A stretch of 64,000 nucleotides of DNA, from contig NZ_CP016279.1 of NCBI RefSeq assembly GCF_001542625.1, forward strand, positions 6,138,001 to 6,202,000, written 5' to 3'. The stretch's first letter is position 1. Each line of letters opens with the position of its first letter. A program made the translations under genes and the position numbers. Positions 52,811-63,709 of the stretch are shown piece after piece. Origin of the DNA: Streptomyces griseochromogenes. Lineage in GTDB: Bacteria; Actinomycetota; Actinomycetes; Streptomycetales; Streptomycetaceae. Under the pieces are notes generated by a model. That model was not told the origin of the DNA, made no database searches, and saw nothing but the letters and a program-made list of their open reading frames with translations.

Positions 52811-54073
52811 ATGCCCCCGTTCTCCGCGACAGACAGAATCCGGCCGGCCAGAGCCGCCGGTACCCCCGACCCCCGACGGCGCGGACTCATGTCCTTGCTC
52901 CTGGTCGCCAACGCCTCGATGTACGCCGTCTACATGGGAGTCGGATCCGTCCTGCTGCCCACCCAGGTCGAGGCGATCGACCCGCACCACAAGGTGGCGC
53001 TGCTCAGCCTGATCGGCGGGGTCAGCTCGGTGTTCGCCACCGCGTGCAACCCCGTCGCCGGTGCCCTGTCGGACCGCTCGGGGCGCCGTAACCCCTGGGT
53101 GCTCGGCGGCGCCCTGGCCGCGCTGGCCTCCCTCGCCTTCCTGGGCAGTGTGCGCACGGCCCTCCTGGTCGGGATCGCCTGGTGCCTCGTCCAGGCGACC
53201 ATGAACGTCTACCAGGCCGCCGTCACGGCGATCGTGCCCGACCGCATAGCGCCGGACCGCCGCGGGACGGCCTCCGCGCTGGTGGGCCTGGCCCTGCCCG
53301 TGGGCGGCACCCTCGGCGTGCTGATCGCCTCGCATACCGCCCGTCATCTCTCCGCGGGCTACCTCACACTGGGGCTCGTTGCCGCCGTGGCCGCCGTCCT
53401 GCTGACGGCGCTGTGCCGGGACGTGCCGCGCGAGCGGAGCGCCGAGCCCGCGCCGTCGGTGCCCTGGCGGCGCCGCGCGGCACTCTTCCTGTCCGCCCTC
53501 GGCAACAGGGACTTCCGCTGGGCGTTCATCGGCCGGGCCCTGATGGTGCTGGGCTACTTCTCCGTCGTCGGCTTCCAGCTCTACATCCTCGACGACCACA
53601 TCACGCTGCCCGAGGGGCTGCGGCCCTCCGAGGCGATGGCCGTGCTGACGCCGGTGTCGATGGCGGCGATGGCCGTCTCCACACTGGTCGGCGGCCTGTT
53701 GTCGGACCGCTGGAACCGGCGCAAGGTGTTCGTCGGCGTGTCGGCGGCGCTCGCCGGTCTCGTCATGGCCGTCCCGGTGCTGGCGCCCACCTGGCCGGGG
53801 ATGCTCGTCTTCAGCGCGCTCGACGGGCTCGCGTTCGGCTGCTTCATGGCCGTGGACACCGCCGTCGTCACGCTGGTCCTTCCGCGCGCCGAGGACGCCG
53901 CGCGGGACATGGGTGTGCTCAACATCGCCAACGCGGGCCCGCAGATCGTCGCGCCGTTCGTCGCCTCCGCCGTGGTCACCGCGCTCGGCGGCTACACGCC
54001 GCTGTTCCTGTTCGGCGGTGTCCTGTCGCTGCTCGGCGCGCTGGCCATCCGGCCCATCCGCGGTGTGCGTTGA
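52811..54073 (+). CDS. major facilitator superfamily transporter
   Basis: This 420-residue permease has twelve predicted helices. It carries an MFS motif between helices 2 and 3 (NPVAGALSDRSGRRNPWVLG) and the equivalent between helices 8 and 9 (LVGGLLSDRWNRRKVFVGVS). Its closest style is sugar or glycoside transporters of the GPH/MFS type (MYAVYMGVGSVLLPTQVEAI). The ATG at 52811 follows AGGAG. LacI-type sites upstream imply induction by the transported compound, which the esterase at 50542 may then cleave. Confidence 0.92.
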   Translation: MPPFSATDRIRPARAAGTPDPRRRGLMSLLLVANASMYAVYMGVGSVLLPTQVEAIDPHHKVALLSLIGGVSSVFATACNPVAGALSDRSGRRNPWVLGGALAALASLAFLGSVRTALLVGIAWCLVQATMNVYQAAVTAIVPDRIAPDRRGTASALVGLALPVGGTLGVLIASHTARHLSAGYLTLGLVAAVAAVLLTALCRDVPRERSAEPAPSVPWRRRAALFLSALGNRDFRWAFIGRALMVLGYFSVVGFQLYILDDHITLPEGLRPSEAMAVLTPVSMAAMAVSTLVGGLLSDRWNRRKVFVGVSAALAGLVMAVPVLAPTWPGMLVFSALDGLAFGCFMAVDTAVVTLVLPRAEDAARDMGVLNIANAGPQIVAPFVASAVVTALGGYTPLFLFGGVLSLLGALAIRPIRGVR

Positions 54074-54183
54074 GCCCGGTCCGCTTCCTCCTCCGTCCCA
54101 CGGTGCTCCCCTGTCAGCGTGCCGTCAGCGGCTCCTGCCACTGTTGTTCCCGTGAACGGCGCGGGAGATCGGGCCGGGAACGA

Positions 54184-54277
<94 letters not shown>

Positions 54278-54332
54278 TCGGCCTGCCCGGCGCGGGGCCG
54301 CCGTTGTCAGTGGTGACCGGCAGGCTTGCCCC

Positions 54333-54794
54333 ATGGTGATCGACGGATACGAGGGCCCGCTCGTCGCCGGGGAGGGTCTGCTGGACCTGCCCGGGTTCTG
54401 GGCGGCCTGCCTGCTGGAGTTGTGCGGCGGCGACGAGGAACGGGGCGCCCCGGGCCCTGGCTGGTTCGGGGCGGACCGCTGCGATGTGGACGCGGCCCTG
54501 GAAGCGCTGTCGGACGAAGAGCGGTGGCCGGCGTTCCGTGTGCCCTTCGCGTACGGGCACACGCCCGTGGTGGTGGGCCGGAACCACCCGGAGGATGCGG
54601 GAACCGACTGCTTCGTCGTGCACCCGGAATGGGACCGCCACGGGTTCCTGGCCACCCTCGACGGCCACCATGCCTGCCCGGGCCTGGCCCGGCGGGAACT
54701 CACGCACATAGCCGGCGCCCGGCCGGCGCAGGGAATCTCCCGGGAGCACGGCGACCGGCCGGCGGGAGCGCTCCGCGCCTGGGCGGCCGCCTGA
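54333..54794 (+). CDS. hypothetical protein
   Basis: This 153-residue acidic cytoplasmic protein (VIDGYEGPLVAGEGLLDLPG, YGHTPVVVGRNHPEDAGTDC, FVVHPEWDRHGFLATLDGHH) has no recognised domain, although the spacing of aromatic and acidic residues recalls SUKH-like immunity proteins. It is transcribed alone, 57 bp after the tRNA-like sequence, and converges on the muramidase gene. Confidence 0.75.
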   Translation: MVIDGYEGPLVAGEGLLDLPGFWAACLLELCGGDEERGAPGPGWFGADRCDVDAALEALSDEERWPAFRVPFAYGHTPVVVGRNHPEDAGTDCFVVHPEWDRHGFLATLDGHHACPGLARRELTHIAGARPAQGISREHGDRPAGALRAWAAA

Positions 54795-54811
54795 GCGCTC
54801 CCGGCGGCATG

Positions 54812-55651
54812 TCAGCCGGTGGCGAGAGCCTTCAGTCTGTCCTCGGCTCCGTTGAACCTGTCATGGTCCCCGACCGTGGGACCGGAGGAGGTGTACTGCC
54901 ACATCGTGTGCGTCGACCAACCCGCCGGCAGCGTCCCCGCCGCCGAGGCGTACCGCGCGATCCAGAGGGGGTTGGTCTTGCCGAAGCCCGAATAGTTGCC
55001 GGTGCACTGCGTCCACCAGCTGGTGGCGGTGTAGATGACGGCGTCGCGGCCGGTGCGGGCCTTGTAGCGGTTCACGAAGTCGCGGATCCAAGTGACCATC
55101 CCGCTCTGGGACTTGCCGTAGCAGGCGGAACCGTACGGGTTCCACTCGATGTCGAGCACGCCCGGCAGGGTCTTGCCGTCCTTGGACCAGCCGCCGCCGT
55201 GGGCGACGAAGTAGTCCGCCTGGGTGGCGCCGCCGGTGGTGTCCGGGGCCGCGAAGTGGTACGCGCCGCGGACCATGCCGATGTCGTAGGAGCCGTTGTA
55301 CTGCTGCGTGAAGTAGGGGTTGGTGTAGGACGTCCCCTCGGTCGCCTTCGTGTACGCCCACTTGGTGGCGTTCTTCCACAGAGTCGACCAGGCGACGTTG
55401 CCCTGGTAGCTGGAGACGTCCACGCCCTCGGTCTGGGTCACCTTGGGGTCCGACGTGGGATCCGCCGGCGCGGTGCTCTGGCCGTCGTGGGCGAGCACTC
55501 CCATACCCATGTAGGCGCTGCCGCGCTCGGGTATGGCTTCGGCCGCCGAAGGCAGGGCCGAGCAGATCGACAGGGACAGCAGGAGGCCGGTCAGCACGCC
55601 GATGAGGGATCGGCGTGAGCGGCGGCGATGAGGGGGCTTTTGGCTTTCCAC
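54812..55651 (-). CDS. secreted GH25 muramidase (lysozyme)
   Basis: This 279-residue exported enzyme cleaves the glycan strands of peptidoglycan. A basic N-terminus and hydrophobic segment (SLIGVLTGLLLSLSICSALP SAAEA) form a Sec signal. The GH25 domain begins at EGVDVSSYQGNVAWSTLW and continues with YTKATEGTSYTNPYF, GAYHFAAPD and LPGVLDIEWNPYG, which includes the catalytic Asp-Glu region, then IYTATSWWTQCTG. The start is uncertain: GTG 55651 gives a normal signal peptide, while ATG 55711 or TTG 55723 would lengthen it by 20-24 residues. Confidence 0.9.
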   Translation of the reverse strand: MESQKPPHRRRSRRSLIGVLTGLLLSLSICSALPSAAEAIPERGSAYMGMGVLAHDGQSTAPADPTSDPKVTQTEGVDVSSYQGNVAWSTLWKNATKWAYTKATEGTSYTNPYFTQQYNGSYDIGMVRGAYHFAAPDTTGGATQADYFVAHGGGWSKDGKTLPGVLDIEWNPYGSACYGKSQSGMVTWIRDFVNRYKARTGRDAVIYTATSWWTQCTGNYSGFGKTNPLWIARYASAAGTLPAGWSTHTMWQYTSSGPTVGDHDRFNGAEDRLKALATG

Positions 55652-55804
55652 GCATCCATCTGACCCGTGGCCGGAGCGCACCGCACTCCGGGTTCCGCCC
55701 AACGATGCCATCCCGGCGGGCAATTAGTCCATGTGAGTGGCGTGGCGACCGTGCCGCGAGGGTCGTGGGCGCCGTCGGCGGCGCCCACGACCGGCCGGTC
55801 CGAA

Positions 55805-57667
55805 TCAGCCGTCGATGCGGTGCTGGGTCCAGAAGGAGGTCAGGTCCGTGCTGGTGGCGGCCTGGGCGGCCGCCTTGAACTCGGCCGTGGTCGAGACGCC
55901 GTACCAGTGGGCGGTCGCGTAGTCCTTCATCAGCTTGGCCATGGCGGTGTCGCCGAGGACGCGCCGCAGGTCGTGCAGGGCGCACTTGCCGTAGCCGTAG
56001 ACGACGGTGGAGTAACGGGAGGAGTTCGCGTCCCAGTAGGCCATGGAGTTGGTGATCTTCTCGGCGCCGGAGGCCCAGGAGACGCCGCTCCAGCAGTTGC
56101 TGCCGGTCTTGCCGAGCGCCAGGTCGGTGGCGTAGTCGGTGAACCCCTCGTCCAGCCACGGGCTGTTGTACTCGTCGTCGCCGACGATGCCGTACCACCA
56201 CTGGTGGCCGATCTCATGGGTGAGCGCCGTGGTGCTGACCAGGTCGAGGACGAACCCGGGGTACTCCATGCCGCCGAACCAGTAGTTGTTGTCGATGACC
56301 GCGTCCAGCTCCCCGTACGGGTAGGCGCCGAAGCGGGCCGCGTGGGCGTCCACGGCGGTCTTGGCGGTGCTGAGCATCGACTGGGCGCTGGAGGAACTGA
56401 TGCCCGAGACGGAGTAGATGTTCACGGGGACGCCACCGGGTGAGGTGCCGGAGATCTTGGTGAAGGGCCCGGCGGCCCAGGCGAAGTCCCGGACCTTGGC
56501 GGCGGTGGCGGTGGTGACCGTGCGGCCGCTGGATCCGGGGGTGTCGGTGGAAGTGCCGGTGGCCGGGACCAGCAGGGTGCTGGGGTGGTCGAGGGTCACC
56601 TTGAAGTCGGCGGCCAGGGAGTAGAACGACTCGCCGTTGTTGGTGTACGGGTCCAGGTGCCAGCCGGCGCTGTCGCGGACCGCGAGGACCGGCAGGGCGT
56701 TCCCTATGAAGCTGAAGGCACCGTCGTGGCCGAACCGGTCGGCGCCGCTGGGCACGGTGATGCCCAGGTCGAAGCCGACGGTGGCGCTCTGGCCCTGGTT
56801 CAGGGGCGTCGGCAGGGTGATCTTCAGGGCGGTGCAGCCCACCGAGAGGTCACCCGCGGTGCCGCCGATGACATGGGTGACCTTGATCGGCATCGCCGAG
56901 CAGGTGCCGTGGTAGTTGTCCCACAGCCTCAGGTACACCTCGCCGAGCGCGGTGGCGGAGGCGTTGGTGAAGGACACGCTCTCGTGCCCGTTCCAGACGG
57001 TGCCGCTCGTGTCGCTGCTGAGGCTGACGGTGTACGAGGGCGCGGCCGGGGTGCGCGTCGAGTCCGACGGGGGCGGGGTGGTGTCGCCGGAGGTGTCGAG
57101 GGCGACGTCGTCCAGGACGAAGCTCGTCTGGAGGCTGGAGTCCTCGGTGCCCGTGAAGGACAGGTTCACGGTCTGGCCCGCGAACGACGACACGTCGAAC
57201 GACTTCTGCACGTAGCCGGTGTTCTCGTCGAGGTTCGAGTAGCTCGCCAGCGTGGTGCCGCCGATCTTGGCCGTCAGCTTGTCGTACGCGATGGACGAGG
57301 TCGTCTCGTCGGTGTCGATGTGCAGCCAGAAGGTGAGGGTGGCGGTGCTGCAGCCGCCCGGGATCGTGACGCTCTGGGTGAGCGTGTCGGTGTGGGTGCT
57401 GCCGACACCGTCCAGCCAGGCGAACGAGGAGCCGCCGTGGGCGCTCTGGCCGGTGCGGTTGGTGATCACACCGGACGAGGACTGGGTCCAGGACGAGGTG
57501 CCGCTTTCGAAGCCGCCGTTGGTGACCGCCTGTGCCGGAGTGCAGGCGGCGGCCGCCGGTTTCTCGGCCGGCTGGGCGGCCGCGGGGGTGACGGGGAGGG
57601 AGAGGGCGACCAGCGCGGCGACGGTGAGCGCACCGGCGCCGAGGGTCCTGTGGGGGGTCGATCTCAC
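55805..57667 (-). CDS. secreted M1-family metallopeptidase
   Basis: This 620-residue exported aminopeptidase-like protein has a Sec signal ending near AAAQPA and a beta-sandwich domain at about 45-190 ([20 protein letters not shown] to [13 protein letters not shown]). The M1 core from about 210 contains the substrate motif [10 protein letters not shown] and the zinc site [26 protein letters not shown] near residue 483. The N-terminal domain resembles those that bind carbohydrate or assist secretion. The GMEYPG form differs from the GAMEN of classic aminopeptidases but is usual for this secreted Streptomyces subgroup. Confidence 0.93.
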   Translation of the reverse strand: MRSTPHRTLGAGALTVAALVALSLPVTPAAAQPAEKPAAAACTPAQAVTNGGFESGTSSWTQSSSGVITNRTGQSAHGGSSFAWLDGVGSTHTDTLTQSVTIPGGCSTATLTFWLHIDTDETTSSIAYDKLTAKIGGTTLASYSNLDENTGYVQKSFDVSSFAGQTVNLSFTGTEDSSLQTSFVLDDVALDTSGDTTPPPSDSTRTPAAPSYTVSLSSDTSGTVWNGHESVSFTNASATALGEVYLRLWDNYHGTCSAMPIKVTHVIGGTAGDLSVGCTALKITLPTPLNQGQSATVGFDLGITVPSGADRFGHDGAFSFIGNALPVLAVRDSAGWHLDPYTNNGESFYSLAADFKVTLDHPSTLLVPATGTSTDTPGSSGRTVTTATAAKVRDFAWAAGPFTKISGTSPGGVPVNIYSVSGISSSSAQSMLSTAKTAVDAHAARFGAYPYGELDAVIDNNYWFGGMEYPGFVLDLVSTTALTHEIGHQWWYGIVGDDEYNSPWLDEGFTDYATDLALGKTGSNCWSGVSWASGAEKITNSMAYWDANSSRYSTVVYGYGKCALHDLRRVLGDTAMAKLMKDYATAHWYGVSTTAEFKAAAQAATSTDLTSFWTQHRIDG

Positions 57668-57891
57668 ACGCTACTCCTTTTGCGGCGGCCGGGATTCCGG
57701 CCTGCTCGATGGCCGCCGGGTCGGCTGGGTGAGCCGGGGGCGGCCGTGGATTGGGGTTGCGCGAGCCGTGCGGTGAGGAGTGCTCCGCCGCCCTCATGGG
57801 GTCAGGGCGACGGTTGTCGAAAGCGTGCCAGATTTGACCGGGCCATGCCATAGCCCGGGAGCCGCCCGGCTGCCGGCGTGCGGCGCCGGGA

Positions 57892-58542
57892 TCAGTCGGC
57901 GCTCAGGGTCACGAAGACCGCGCCGGGACGGATGCCGTCCGAGGACGTCCAGGCGCCTGCCACATGGCCGACCGCTCCCTCGGGCGGGAGCGGCGGGTTG
58001 GCGGCCGGCTGGAGGACACGGTGGATCCGGAGGGTCGTGCCGTGTGGTGCGGGCAGGCGGGTGCCCTGCTCGTCGTCGGTGGGCTCGGGCCTGAAGTCCC
58101 CCAGGCAGATGGGGTCGCCGGCGTAGGAGCGGGTCACCTCACGGTCGGGCGTGTCGGAGACGCTCTGCGCCATGGCCCGGGCGCTGCCCTCGATCAGGAA
58201 CAGCAGCCGGGTGGCCAGGACCGGGTCGTGACAGCCGTCGTAGGCCCAGCGTTCGCCCAGGACTCCGTGCTCCATCGTGCCGATGAGCGCGTGCTCGGCG
58301 CCCTCCAGAGGGGCCCCGCGGTAGGTCAGCGGCACCAGGTAGGCCGTCCGCTCCGGGCCGCTCGTGTCGGTCGCCACCATGAATTCGATCCCGACCTCGC
58401 CCTCGGGGTCGTCCAGCCGGAACCCGCCGGACTTCTCCAGGACGGGGACCGCGCCGCCCCGGTACCACGGGCGGGTGGGCAGCCAGCCGGCGAGCAGTTC
58501 GACCTTCGTCGGCTTCAGGGTGGTGTGGTGGATGACGGCCAT
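57892..58542 (-). CDS. maltokinase N-terminal cap-like domain protein
   Basis: This 216-residue cytoplasmic protein has the cap-like pattern MAVIHHTTLKPTKVELLAGW LPTRPWY, then GFRLDDPEGEVGIEFMVATD and PLTYRGAPLEGAEHALIGTM EHGVLGERWAYDGCHD. The domain is related to the N-terminal cap of the trehalose-pathway maltokinase, but the kinase part is absent. Stand-alone copies are common in Streptomyces and have no known role. It is preceded by a 523-bp interval with at most a decayed gene. Confidence 0.88.
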   Translation of the reverse strand: MAVIHHTTLKPTKVELLAGWLPTRPWYRGGAVPVLEKSGGFRLDDPEGEVGIEFMVATDTSGPERTAYLVPLTYRGAPLEGAEHALIGTMEHGVLGERWAYDGCHDPVLATRLLFLIEGSARAMAQSVSDTPDREVTRSYAGDPICLGDFRPEPTDDEQGTRLPAPHGTTLRIHRVLQPAANPPLPPEGAVGHVAGAWTSSDGIRPGAVFVTLSAD

Positions 58543-58580
58543 GCCGGTGATTCTCCCCCGTTGCGTGGATGCTGACTCCC

Positions 58581-58924
58581 TCAGCCTTCCACACCGTCCC
58601 CGCCGGTCAGGGCAGGGGTCAACCCGGCCCAGGGATAGGGTGGTTCACCCGTGACCGGTCCGCAGACCGCGGCGCCGCGTTCGTGTGCGGTGCGCGCGGC
58701 GGGCGGGACCAGGGCCTCGGGTACGCCCTGGACGAGGTGGCAGAACCGCTCGGGCGGGTGCCGTGCCGTCCGGGCCGGTCCGGTGAGCACCGAGACATAC
58801 GTCGACCAGCGGCCCTCGAACGTGGCGGTCGGGTCGGCGAGACGGAGGTGGCCGGGCGTCGGGGATGACGTGCTGGTCGCCGATGGGGACGAGCGGCTTG
58901 GGCAGCGCGGTGGTGCAGGGACAC
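58581..58924 (-). pseudogene. possible frameshifted small gene
   Basis: On the reverse strand one frame reads CTTALPKPLVPIGDQHVIPD near 58860-58920. A different frame takes over with PGHLRLADPTATFEGRWSTY and RTARHPPERFCHLVQGVPEA down to the stop at 58581. The two join sensibly if one base is added near 58860. This suggests a real gene of about 110 codons with a frameshift, or a sequencing error. No family is recognised, and the rest of the interval up to 59065 shows nothing else. Confidence 0.35.
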
Positions 58925-59065
58925 GGCCGGCCCCCGCGGTCGCGAATGTTCGTTCCCGCTTCTGGTCCGCGAGACCTACCGGACGGTATACAGGCCCAGT
59001 CGAACGCGCGCAGGCCGCTCTTCGGCCGGCCCCGCGCGATGCAGCGGCCTCAGGGGGAGGATTCC

Positions 59066-59986
59066 ATGGCGAACGGCATTCCGGTGAGCGACGGGGCGAG
59101 AGGGCGGCGGCGGACCGCTGTCCTGGGAGCGGTACTGGGCGGTTGCGCCCTGGTGGCCGCGTCCACGACACCCGCCGCCGCGCACCCCGGGCACGGCCGC
59201 GACCTCGGCTACGTCTCCCTCGGCGACTCGTACGCCTCGGGCCCGCTCATCCCCCGCCAGGTGGACGCCGACTGCGCCCGCTCCGACCACAATTACCCCT
59301 CGCTCGTGGCAGCGGATCGGCAGGCGACCGCGTTCAAGGACGTGAGCTGTGGCGGGGCCACGACGAACGAGATGTGGAAGCCGCAGGGCACCAACGGTCC
59401 CCAACTGGACGCGCTGGGACGGGACACCGATCTGGTGACGGTGCAGATCGGCGGCAACGACGTCGGGTTCGGCTCCATCATCAGCACGTGCGCCCGCCTC
59501 GGCGCGCAGGACCCGACGGGCAATCCCTGCGAGCGCTCCTACAATGCCTCCGGATACGACCGGTTGGCACTCACCGTGCTCGAGACCGCGCCGAAGATCG
59601 GCCGGGTGCTGCGGGCGGTGCACGCCCGCGCCCCGCACGCGCGGGTCCTCCTCGTCGGCTACCCGGACCTGCTGCCGGACGACGGCAACGGCTGCTTCCC
59701 GTCGGTGCCGTTCGCCCAGCGCGACTTCCCCTATCTGCGGGACACCGAGAAGCGCCTGAACCTGATGCTGCGCCTGGTGGCCGCCTGGAACCGGGCCGAG
59801 TACGTCGACACCTACGGCCCCACGGTCGGCCACGACATGTGCAAGGCGCCCACGGACCGCTGGATCGAGCCGCTGCGCCCGGCCTCGCCCGCGGCCCCCG
59901 CCCACCCCAACGCCACAGGCGAGGCCGCCATGGCGCAGGCCGTGCTGGACCGGCTGGACCAGGGCCGCGGACGCGGACGCGGCTGA
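59066..59986 (+). CDS. secreted SGNH/GDSL hydrolase
   Basis: This 306-residue exported esterase or lipase has a signal peptide (RRRTAVLGAVLGGCALVAAS to AAAHPG). It carries block I YVSLGDSYASGPLIP with the nucleophilic Ser, the Gly in SCGGATTNEM, the Asn in VQIGGNDVGFG and the Asp/His near APAHPNATG. The six Cys pattern matches secreted Streptomyces lipases of this fold. The ATG at 59066 follows GGGGGAGG. A perfect terminator hairpin follows. Confidence 0.92.
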   Translation: MANGIPVSDGARGRRRTAVLGAVLGGCALVAASTTPAAAHPGHGRDLGYVSLGDSYASGPLIPRQVDADCARSDHNYPSLVAADRQATAFKDVSCGGATTNEMWKPQGTNGPQLDALGRDTDLVTVQIGGNDVGFGSIISTCARLGAQDPTGNPCERSYNASGYDRLALTVLETAPKIGRVLRAVHARAPHARVLLVGYPDLLPDDGNGCFPSVPFAQRDFPYLRDTEKRLNLMLRLVAAWNRAEYVDTYGPTVGHDMCKAPTDRWIEPLRPASPAAPAHPNATGEAAMAQAVLDRLDQGRGRGRG

Positions 59987-59997
59987 GCACACGCGCC

Positions 59998-60030
59998 GAC
60001 GGCCCCCGCACCCACCTCGCGGGGGCCGTC
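59998..60030. terminator. bidirectional hairpin between the SGNH hydrolase and pgm genes
   Basis: GACGGCCCCCGC (59998-60009) and GCGGGGGCCGTC (60019-60030) form a perfect 12-bp stem with a 9-nt loop between convergent genes. Confidence 0.85.
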
Positions 60031-60049
60031 GTCGTACGGTCGTGCGCCC

Positions 60050-61690
<1,641 letters not shown>

Positions 61691-61876
61691 GAGTCCGTTC
61701 CTCCGCATCGGTGTGATCGATCGCTGTAGCCCATCCTTCCTCGTCGGGGGCTCGTCGGGCGAGTACGCCACCGGCGCGGAGGGCGGACCGGTGCGTCTGC
61801 TCTATGATCCGCTTCTCCCACGACCGTTTTCACGTCACGCCCGTGCGTGCCGCTTCCGACAGGCAGGTGTCCCACC

Positions 61877-62494
61877 GTGTCCGGACCCGTCGTCAAGGCC
61901 TCCTGGCCGCTCGCCCGTTCCGCCCAGGCCGCCGTGGCCGCGGCAGCCGTGGCGGAGGTGTTCCGGGCGGTGACGGTGCGGGCGCACCACCTCCGTCCGC
62001 AGGACACGTCTTCGAGCGCGTCGGGGTTCGCGTCGATGGTGAGCGTGTACACGATGACGGCCGCGGTCGTGTTGTTCCTGGTGTGGTTCACCCGCTGCCG
62101 GCGCAACGCCGGACTCCTCTCCCCCGAGCCCCTGCCCGGCTCCGCCCCCTGGGCCGTGGCCGGCTGGCTGGTCCCGGTGGTGAACCTCTGGGTGCCGCGC
62201 GGGCTGGTCCTCGACGTACACCGGGCGAGCGGCCGCGGCACGGTGGACAGGCGCGACACGGTCCTGGTGAACGTGTGGTGGGCGGCCTGGGTCGGGCGCG
62301 CGGTGACCGGCACCGTGGGCACCCAGCTGGGCCAAGGGTCTTCGCTCGTCCCCCTGCTCGTGGCCGAAGCCCTCAACCTGGCCGCGGGTGCCCTGGCGGT
62401 CGCCGTGATCCAGCGTGTCACGGCACGGCAGGCCGAAGCGCTCGGCGCCGCGCTCCCGGTCCCGGGCACCGCGGATCTGCCGAGCGCCTCCTGA
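61877..62494 (+). CDS. DUF4328-domain membrane protein
   Basis: This 205-residue protein has four to five membrane helices. The DUF4328 landmarks are VLFLVWFTRCRRNAGLLSPE, SAPWAVAGWLVPVVNLWVPR and VWWAAWVGRAV. The family has no assigned role. I chose the GTG at 61877; a clear ribosome site is lacking. It is divergent from pgm and converges on the chitosanase gene across a structured intergenic segment. Confidence 0.8.
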   Translation: MSGPVVKASWPLARSAQAAVAAAAVAEVFRAVTVRAHHLRPQDTSSSASGFASMVSVYTMTAAVVLFLVWFTRCRRNAGLLSPEPLPGSAPWAVAGWLVPVVNLWVPRGLVLDVHRASGRGTVDRRDTVLVNVWWAAWVGRAVTGTVGTQLGQGSSLVPLLVAEALNLAAGALAVAVIQRVTARQAEALGAALPVPGTADLPSAS

Positions 62495-62501
62495 GGCCGC
62501 A

Positions 62502-62575
62502 GCGGGTGCCCGGCGACGCCGGGACGAGGGGCGAAGAACGGCCGCGGGCCGTCCGGTTCGAACCCGGGCACCTGC
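62502..62575. terminator. nested inverted-repeat structure between convergent genes
   Basis: GCGGGTGCCCGG (62502-62513) pairs with CCGGGCACCTGC (62564-62575) with one mismatch. The enclosed 50 bases contain ACGGCC-GCG-GGCCGT and a tRNA T-arm-like CCGGTTCGAACCCGG, while CCCGGCGACGCCGGG overlaps the left arm and offers an alternative stem. It probably terminates both neighbours, and it could also be a structured RNA. Confidence 0.5.
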
Positions 62576-62593
62576 CCTTCCGGGCGGCGCGCG

Positions 62594-63442
62594 TCAGCCG
62601 ATGTGGTAGCTGTCCCCGTACACCTTCCAGTCCAGGGGCGTGTTCAGGTCGAGGTTGCCCTTGCGCAGGAACACCCGCTGTTCGGTGTCGACCCTGCTGG
62701 TGTCGCTGTGGGCCTCCTCCTGCTTCATGGCCCACACCCGGGCGTCCAGGAAGGCGTTGAGGTACGTCGTCTCGTCGCCGCCCTGCGCCGGCGGCTTGGC
62801 GCTGCGCAGCGCCCGCTTGCGGATGTTGCGGAAGCTGGTGGGGTCGTCGCCGTCGCCGTGCATGACGATGGCGTCGTAGTAGGTGAACTGGCCCAGCGCG
62901 CGCAGTCCGTCCGTCTTGCCCTGGGCGACGGCGGGGTTGAAGTAGACGCGGTCGCGTTCGTCGTTCTGCGCCTGCTGGAAGGCGCTGTCCTGGGCGGCCT
63001 TGCGCCAGTCCTTGGGGTAGTCGGGGTCCAGGCCGCTGTGCGAGTCGCTGCCGTTGACCCGGCGCAGGGCCGGCAGGTACTTGGCCAGGACGTTGCCGGG
63101 CTTGCGGTCGGTGTAGAGCTGGACGAGGTCGAGCATGTCGCCCGTGCCGGAGCAGAAGCCGATGATGCCGGCGGTGTAGCCGCGGCCGTCGCCGATGTCC
63201 TCGATGTACTTGTACTGGGCCTTCCAGTCGAGCGAGGAGTTCTCCGCGCTCGACACCAGCTGCATGGCGATCTCCTTCTTCGCCGGGTCGTCGAGACCCG
63301 ACCCGGCCGCCCGTGCCGCCGGTGCCGCCGCGACGCGCTCGGCGCCGAGCAGGGCACCGGAGGCGACAACGCCGAGGACGGCGACGACGGTCCGGCGGGA
63401 GAGACGGGGGGAGGCCGCTGACGCGCGGTCCATGTGCTCCAC
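62594..63442 (-). CDS. csn: secreted GH46 chitosanase
   Basis: This 282-residue secreted endo-chitosanase hydrolyses chitosan to oligomers. A twin-arginine signal (RLSRRTVVAVLGVVASGALL) is followed by the GH46 domain, which starts LDDPAKKEIAMQLVSSAENS with the catalytic Glu. YIEDIGDGRGYTAGIIGFCS follows with the catalytic Asp, then NDERDRVYFNPA and GGDETTYLNAFLDAR. It closely matches the Streptomyces N174-type enzyme. GTG 63442 follows GGAG; ATG 63433 is an alternative start. A palindromic box upstream marks chitosan-dependent repression. Confidence 0.95.
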   Translation of the reverse strand: MEHMDRASAASPRLSRRTVVAVLGVVASGALLGAERVAAAPAARAAGSGLDDPAKKEIAMQLVSSAENSSLDWKAQYKYIEDIGDGRGYTAGIIGFCSGTGDMLDLVQLYTDRKPGNVLAKYLPALRRVNGSDSHSGLDPDYPKDWRKAAQDSAFQQAQNDERDRVYFNPAVAQGKTDGLRALGQFTYYDAIVMHGDGDDPTSFRNIRKRALRSAKPPAQGGDETTYLNAFLDARVWAMKQEEAHSDTSRVDTEQRVFLRKGNLDLNTPLDWKVYGDSYHIG

Positions 63443-63492
63443 GAGGACTCCAAGGAGGGGTGGGGGGTGGGGAGTTGGTCCGTACCGATACT

Positions 63493-63511
63493 GGTAGGAA
63501 AGTTTCCTATC
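63493..63511. promoter_or_regulatory. chitosanase promoter palindrome (CsnR-type box)
   Basis: GGTAGGAAAGTTTCCTATC contains the perfect dyad TAGGAAA-G-TTTCCTA. A palindrome of this kind is conserved in promoters of Streptomyces chitosanase genes and is bound by the ROK-family repressor CsnR until chitosan oligomers are present. It lies 51 bp before the csn start. The csnR gene is not in this window. Confidence 0.8.
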
Positions 63512-63709
63512 AAATGCGGCGGAGGCCGGTAACCCGTCGCACGGCAAGTTCGTAGGATCGAACAGTGCGACGCCGCCACTCGATTCAGAAGCCAGGGCGC
63601 TCAATCCCATGAAGGGCATCGGTTGGACTTACGAATCTTGGTGGCGCAGGGTGGACGAGCCCCTTCAGATACGACGGGCACCCCTACGGCACCACCCGGA
63701 GACGACCCG

